Part shown: piece after piece, positions 60,705 to 64,000 of the stretch
Numbering within the stretch: the first letter of the stretch is position 1
How the letters are laid out: the number at the start of each line of letters is the position of its first letter
Notes under the pieces: model-generated
Seen by the model: the letters and a program-made list of their open reading frames with translations, nothing else
Told to the model about the DNA's origin: nothing
Database searches by the model: none
Source: Sympetrum striolatum
Taxonomy: Eukaryota > Arthropoda > Insecta > Odonata > Libellulidae
NCBI GenBank assembly: GCA_947579665.1
Contig: OX388350.1
Span: forward strand, 26,755,393-26,819,392
Reading direction: 5' to 3'
DNA: 64,000 bases
Translations under genes and position numbers: made by a program

Positions 60705-60935
60705 ATTTAGGTAGGTTTGTGTAGGTTTTTCTCACTCCCATTTTGTATAGGTGTTTTTCTGTTGTGGAAATTAATCTTAAGGTTAATTAATCTTAACCCA
60801 CAGGAAAAAATTTTCCATCCATTGTCGTGTAAATTATATTTTACTATAACTTATTAGATTAATTTTTAATTAGAATGGGTTAAATGAAAGAAGAGACTTT
60901 GCAGTCTGCATTTCACTTAAAATAAAGGCATTATG
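60705..60935 (+). mobile_element. Repeat family B, copy 4
   Basis: GTAGGTTTGTGTAGGTTTTT, 'CTCCCATTTTGTATAGGTG', 'AAGAAGAGACTTTGCAGTCT' and 'AAAATAAAGGCATTATGG' at the end. The tail is not (ATT)n here. Confidence 0.6.
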
Positions 60936-61477
60936 GGTCCATTTATTTACCTTAATTTTAAGGAAGGATACCTTTAGTATCACATTAACTAAGCTATTCC
61001 CGTTTCAACAGATTTAATTATAATCTCAGATTATATTATTTTGGTTTACCAAATTCGAAACGTACATACATACTTTAAGAGCCGTAACTGAATTCTGTTT
61101 TAAATAGAAACTCAAAGTGTATGGAATACTTCAGATATTGTAAGCTCAAGGATCTTATTCTTAGGTTCTGGGAGTATATTTTTTAAATGCTAGCGAATGG
61201 GAAACTCAAAGGGTTACGTAAAGGGCGGTCGCTGGAAGAGTTTGGACGGCCATTCGGAGCAAGTTAAATGCAGTGAGTGGATACACCTAAGAGCGTCCCA
61301 TTAAATAGTAATTACGTTCAGAGGCGGTCGTCTCTTGAGGTTCCGCTCTATACATCAGTGTCTTAGGCGAAGTAAGTGGATTCGCCGCCCAAGGAAATGG
61401 AGCATTGAGTCCTTAATGCAGATAATTTTCCGAATCAGCTTCGGTCATTAAAAGAAGGAGTTTCTCGGAATGATCCT
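60936..61477. other. No gene recognised
   Basis: AT-rich, with a moderate-GC patch at about 61190-61400. Confidence 0.35.
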
Positions 61478-61663
61478 ATTACTTCTTTCTTTTCGTAACA
61501 GTGCGCAATACTTTCGAACGCTATCAGTTTCAGGTTTCAGATAATTCTGAAATTTATCTTCGTGTTTGTGGTCTGGGGACAAGGATTTGAAAAAATTTCC
61601 GCATTTTTTTTTCCAATTGTCTTTCTGGTTGAAAAGTTTCAAGATATGTTAATCCATAAGAGT
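61478..61663 (+). repeat. Direct repeat, copy 1 (paired with 61930-62098)
   Basis: CAGTGCGCAATACTTTCGAA, 'TCAGTTTCAGGTTTCAGATA', 'CGCATTTTTTT' and 'CAAGATATGTTAATCCATAA' recur in order at 61930-62098, about 443 bp downstream. Confidence 0.85.
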
Positions 61664-61929
61664 ACACCCAAAAATAGAGCACTTGAATAGTTTTGTTATC
61701 GTTTTGTTTTCGAAGTAATGTCAAGATTGCTCACATTGGTATTCTCATCATAGTATTTCCGTAGTGAGAAAATATGGGCATTTTTCACTAAAAATCTACC
61801 ACAGCATCTAGTTAAAATTATTTATTTAAATACTGAAAAGCAATTTAGTAATTTTTCTATGTATTTGTTATAAATATTCGAAACAATTTGTAAAAAAAGA
61901 CTTGTATTTTTCCTTTTAAGATATGATAT

Positions 61930-62098
61930 TGTCTTTCTTTACAGTGCGCAATACTTTCGAACGCCGTCAGTTTCAGGTTTCAGATAATTCATTAATTTTC
62001 AAGTTTGTGGTTTGATGATAAGAAGTTGAAATGTTTTCGCATTTTTTTGCATTAGTCATGATTCCTAAAGTTTTCCAAGATATACTTATCCATAATTA
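61930..62098 (+). repeat. Direct repeat, copy 2 (paired with 61478-61663)
   Basis: Second copy. About 40 bases are nearly identical at the start; divergence grows towards the end. Confidence 0.85.
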
Positions 62099-62691
62099 CC
62101 GGGAAATAGAAAGGAGTTTAAAAGTAGATGCAGTAGTTTATGTAATCAATTGGATTGAATATTGTTATATTTGGCATTATTTAGATTTTTTTAAACGTGA
62201 CGATGTGAAACCGATGAAGGGACATTCTAGTCTGGATAGTAACATTATAAATTGTGGAATGTATTTTTTGTGATAAGAGGATATATGTAGAGTGCATGCT
62301 TTGGTGGGGGTACCTGGGAGATGTCTTTTAGTTCTGTCTTTTTGCGGTGTTCGAATACTGTCTGTGGGTAGTGATGTTATTTGTGGAGAATTTGTTTGTA
62401 AGTAACGTCTGGTGTGAGGGATTGGGGTTTGAATTAAGTCGTTCGCAGACAATGGTTGAGACTGCCGCCGGAATATATTCTACTTGCAGCGTATTTAATA
62501 ATCAATAATAAAATATGTACGATAAAACTACAAAAATTAGCGAAAACGGTTTTATTATAATTTTATTCTAAAATGTATGCCAAAATTACTGAGTACCTCA
62601 TCCGAATTTTTTTTTATCTGAAAAGTAATCTAGTGATGTTCATGCTTTCTTCATATCTGCTGATACATATAATTTGAAGCAAACTGCAAAG
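62099..62691. other. No gene recognised
   Basis: Short opposed frames at 62031-62273 and 62177-62452 have no family features. AT-rich. Confidence 0.35.
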
Positions 62692-63581
62692 AAAAAATCT
62701 GATGTGGCCAGCACATGACTTTCTCCATATATATAAGATGTAAATATTTATCTACCGCAGTAATTTCGAACTCAATATTCCATCTAAACTTGGAATATGA
62801 GTGATTAATATATATAAATATATATTATTATCTTTGACGCCAAAAACATGAATAATAATGTTTTACGGGACATGATCGATGAAAAACGATGAAATTGGCA
62901 TTTCGCCCATAGAGCCCAGAGCGCCCACAAAGTACATAATCAGAAACTTCCGGTTTATCAGTATTTCATGAACAACTCCTACACAATCAGTGATAAAAAA
63001 ATTTGTTTCAACCAAAAGTTATAGTAAATTTTATTTTCTAAAACTTTTATTAATAAAACTATATACCTAAATATCATATTTATGGAGATATTTTGAAAAC
63101 CGGAAATGAGCTTTGAAGAATACAGCTCGACTTCCGGTAAACCGATTTACTCCAAAAACTAATCAACTCTTAAGAAACTAAATAAAGTACTATATATGAA
63201 ATTTGGTGTTGATATAATGCATCGTTTTTAAGTTAGAGCGCCCACAAAGTACATAACGGCTACTTCCGGTTTATCGGTATTTCACGAATAACTCCTAATC
63301 AACCGGTGATACAAAAATATGTTAAATACAAAAGTTATAGTAAATTACATTATCTAAAACTTTTATAAGGAATACAATGCACGTATATATCATATTTATG
63401 GAGATATTTTGAAAACCGGAAATGAGCTATAATGAATGAAGCTCGACTTCCGGTCAACCGATTTACTCCAAAAACTAATCAACTCTGACAGCACACACTA
63501 CAGTACTATATACGAAGTTTGGTATTAATACGACCAATAGTTTTCACGATAGAGCGCCCACTAACACACACACACATACAG

Positions 63582-63649
<68 letters not shown>

Positions 63650-63787
63650 ACAGACATCATTCCGAAAATAGTCAAAACGTGTTCTAGGGACCCCAAAACA
63701 TGTATTTCCGTTGAAATCTCGAAGTCGAATTTTTTCATGAAAACAATACTTTCTCTATACTTCATATATAATGAGAAAGTAAAAAGG
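62692..63787 (+). mobile_element. Repeat family A, copy 3 (two internal units)
   Basis: Begins AAAAAATCTGATGTGGCCAG and ends GAGAAAGTAAAAA. The unit boundary GCGCCCAC occurs at 62921, 63238 and 63554, so two complete units of 317 and 316 bp lie in tandem. Each unit contains ACTTCCGGTTTATC near its start, TATGGAGATATTTTG in the middle and ACTCCAAAAACTAATCAACT near its end. A ~95-bp CA tract follows, then the conserved 3' block. Confidence 0.85.
63559..63653. repeat. CA microsatellite inside family A
   Basis: About 95 bp of CA units with a few CATA / GATA interruptions, the longest microsatellite in the window. Confidence 0.95.
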
Positions 63788-64000
63788 TATTTCCGAGAAT
63801 CACAATATTCCTCTCATGATATGATATTGATTTCGATCAACGGTTCTTATGTCAGGAATGAAAACATTATTTTTGGCATGTTTCCTTGCTCATCCTTCAC
63901 TGTTTTCTCTCGCTATTTGAGTCTTTTGAGGTTTTCTCGAATAGCTAAATATTTAAAATAGCAGGCTCGAAATATTTCACAGTTCCCAGCTTATCTATAA
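63788..64000. other. No gene recognised
   Basis: AT-rich sequence after family A copy 3, running to the window edge. Confidence 0.3.

Overview
This is AT-rich eukaryotic DNA, most likely from an arthropod and probably an insect. The basis is indirect: no long open frame over 64 kb, abundant microsatellites, hAT and piggyBac DNA transposon remnants, four LINE tails with the shared C-terminal motif around 'EWNSLP', tRNA-derived SINE-like heads, and many small foldback elements. I found no intact host protein-coding gene, rRNA, functional tRNA or CRISPR array. The species cannot be fixed from the sequence.

Layout. 1-1101 is the right part of a decayed hAT transposon: zinc-finger remnant, transposase C-terminus with an apparent retained intron, then a right terminus dense in GATTCG. 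1.8-6.2 kb is a repeat nest with copies of several families, a LINE tail, a long hairpin and a duplicated segment. 6.2-14.5 kb is mostly featureless AT-rich DNA with one foldback element near 10.3-10.6 kb. 14.5-24.6 kb holds a hairpin, an 830-bp copy of repeat family A, three copies of family B, an RTE-like LINE fragment and a roughly 1-kb interspersed element. 24.67-27.15 kb is a broken piggyBac transposon. 28-33.6 kb holds a SINE and three LINE tails, all on the minus strand. 33.6-51 kb is mostly unrecognised DNA with local tandem duplications and one 327-bp MITE with 30-bp perfect terminal repeats. 51.2-55.5 kb has three foldback or palindromic elements and a hAT-type MITE. 57-64 kb holds repeat families B and C, a CpG-rich island and the longest copy of family A.

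Family names A-D are mine. A carries a ~317-bp internal tandem repeat and a CA tract. B is a short element ending in (ATT)n. C is a ~340-bp interspersed repeat. D is a palindromic element. Each was defined by comparing copies inside this window.

The window reads as intergenic or intronic sequence shaped by transposons. All five LINE coding remnants lie on the minus strand, which would fit an intron of a plus-strand gene, but five insertions is weak evidence. The leads most worth following are family A with its variable internal repeat, the mirrored subterminal palindromes of the piggyBac element, and several GC-richer unique islands in AT-rich DNA that could be regulatory.
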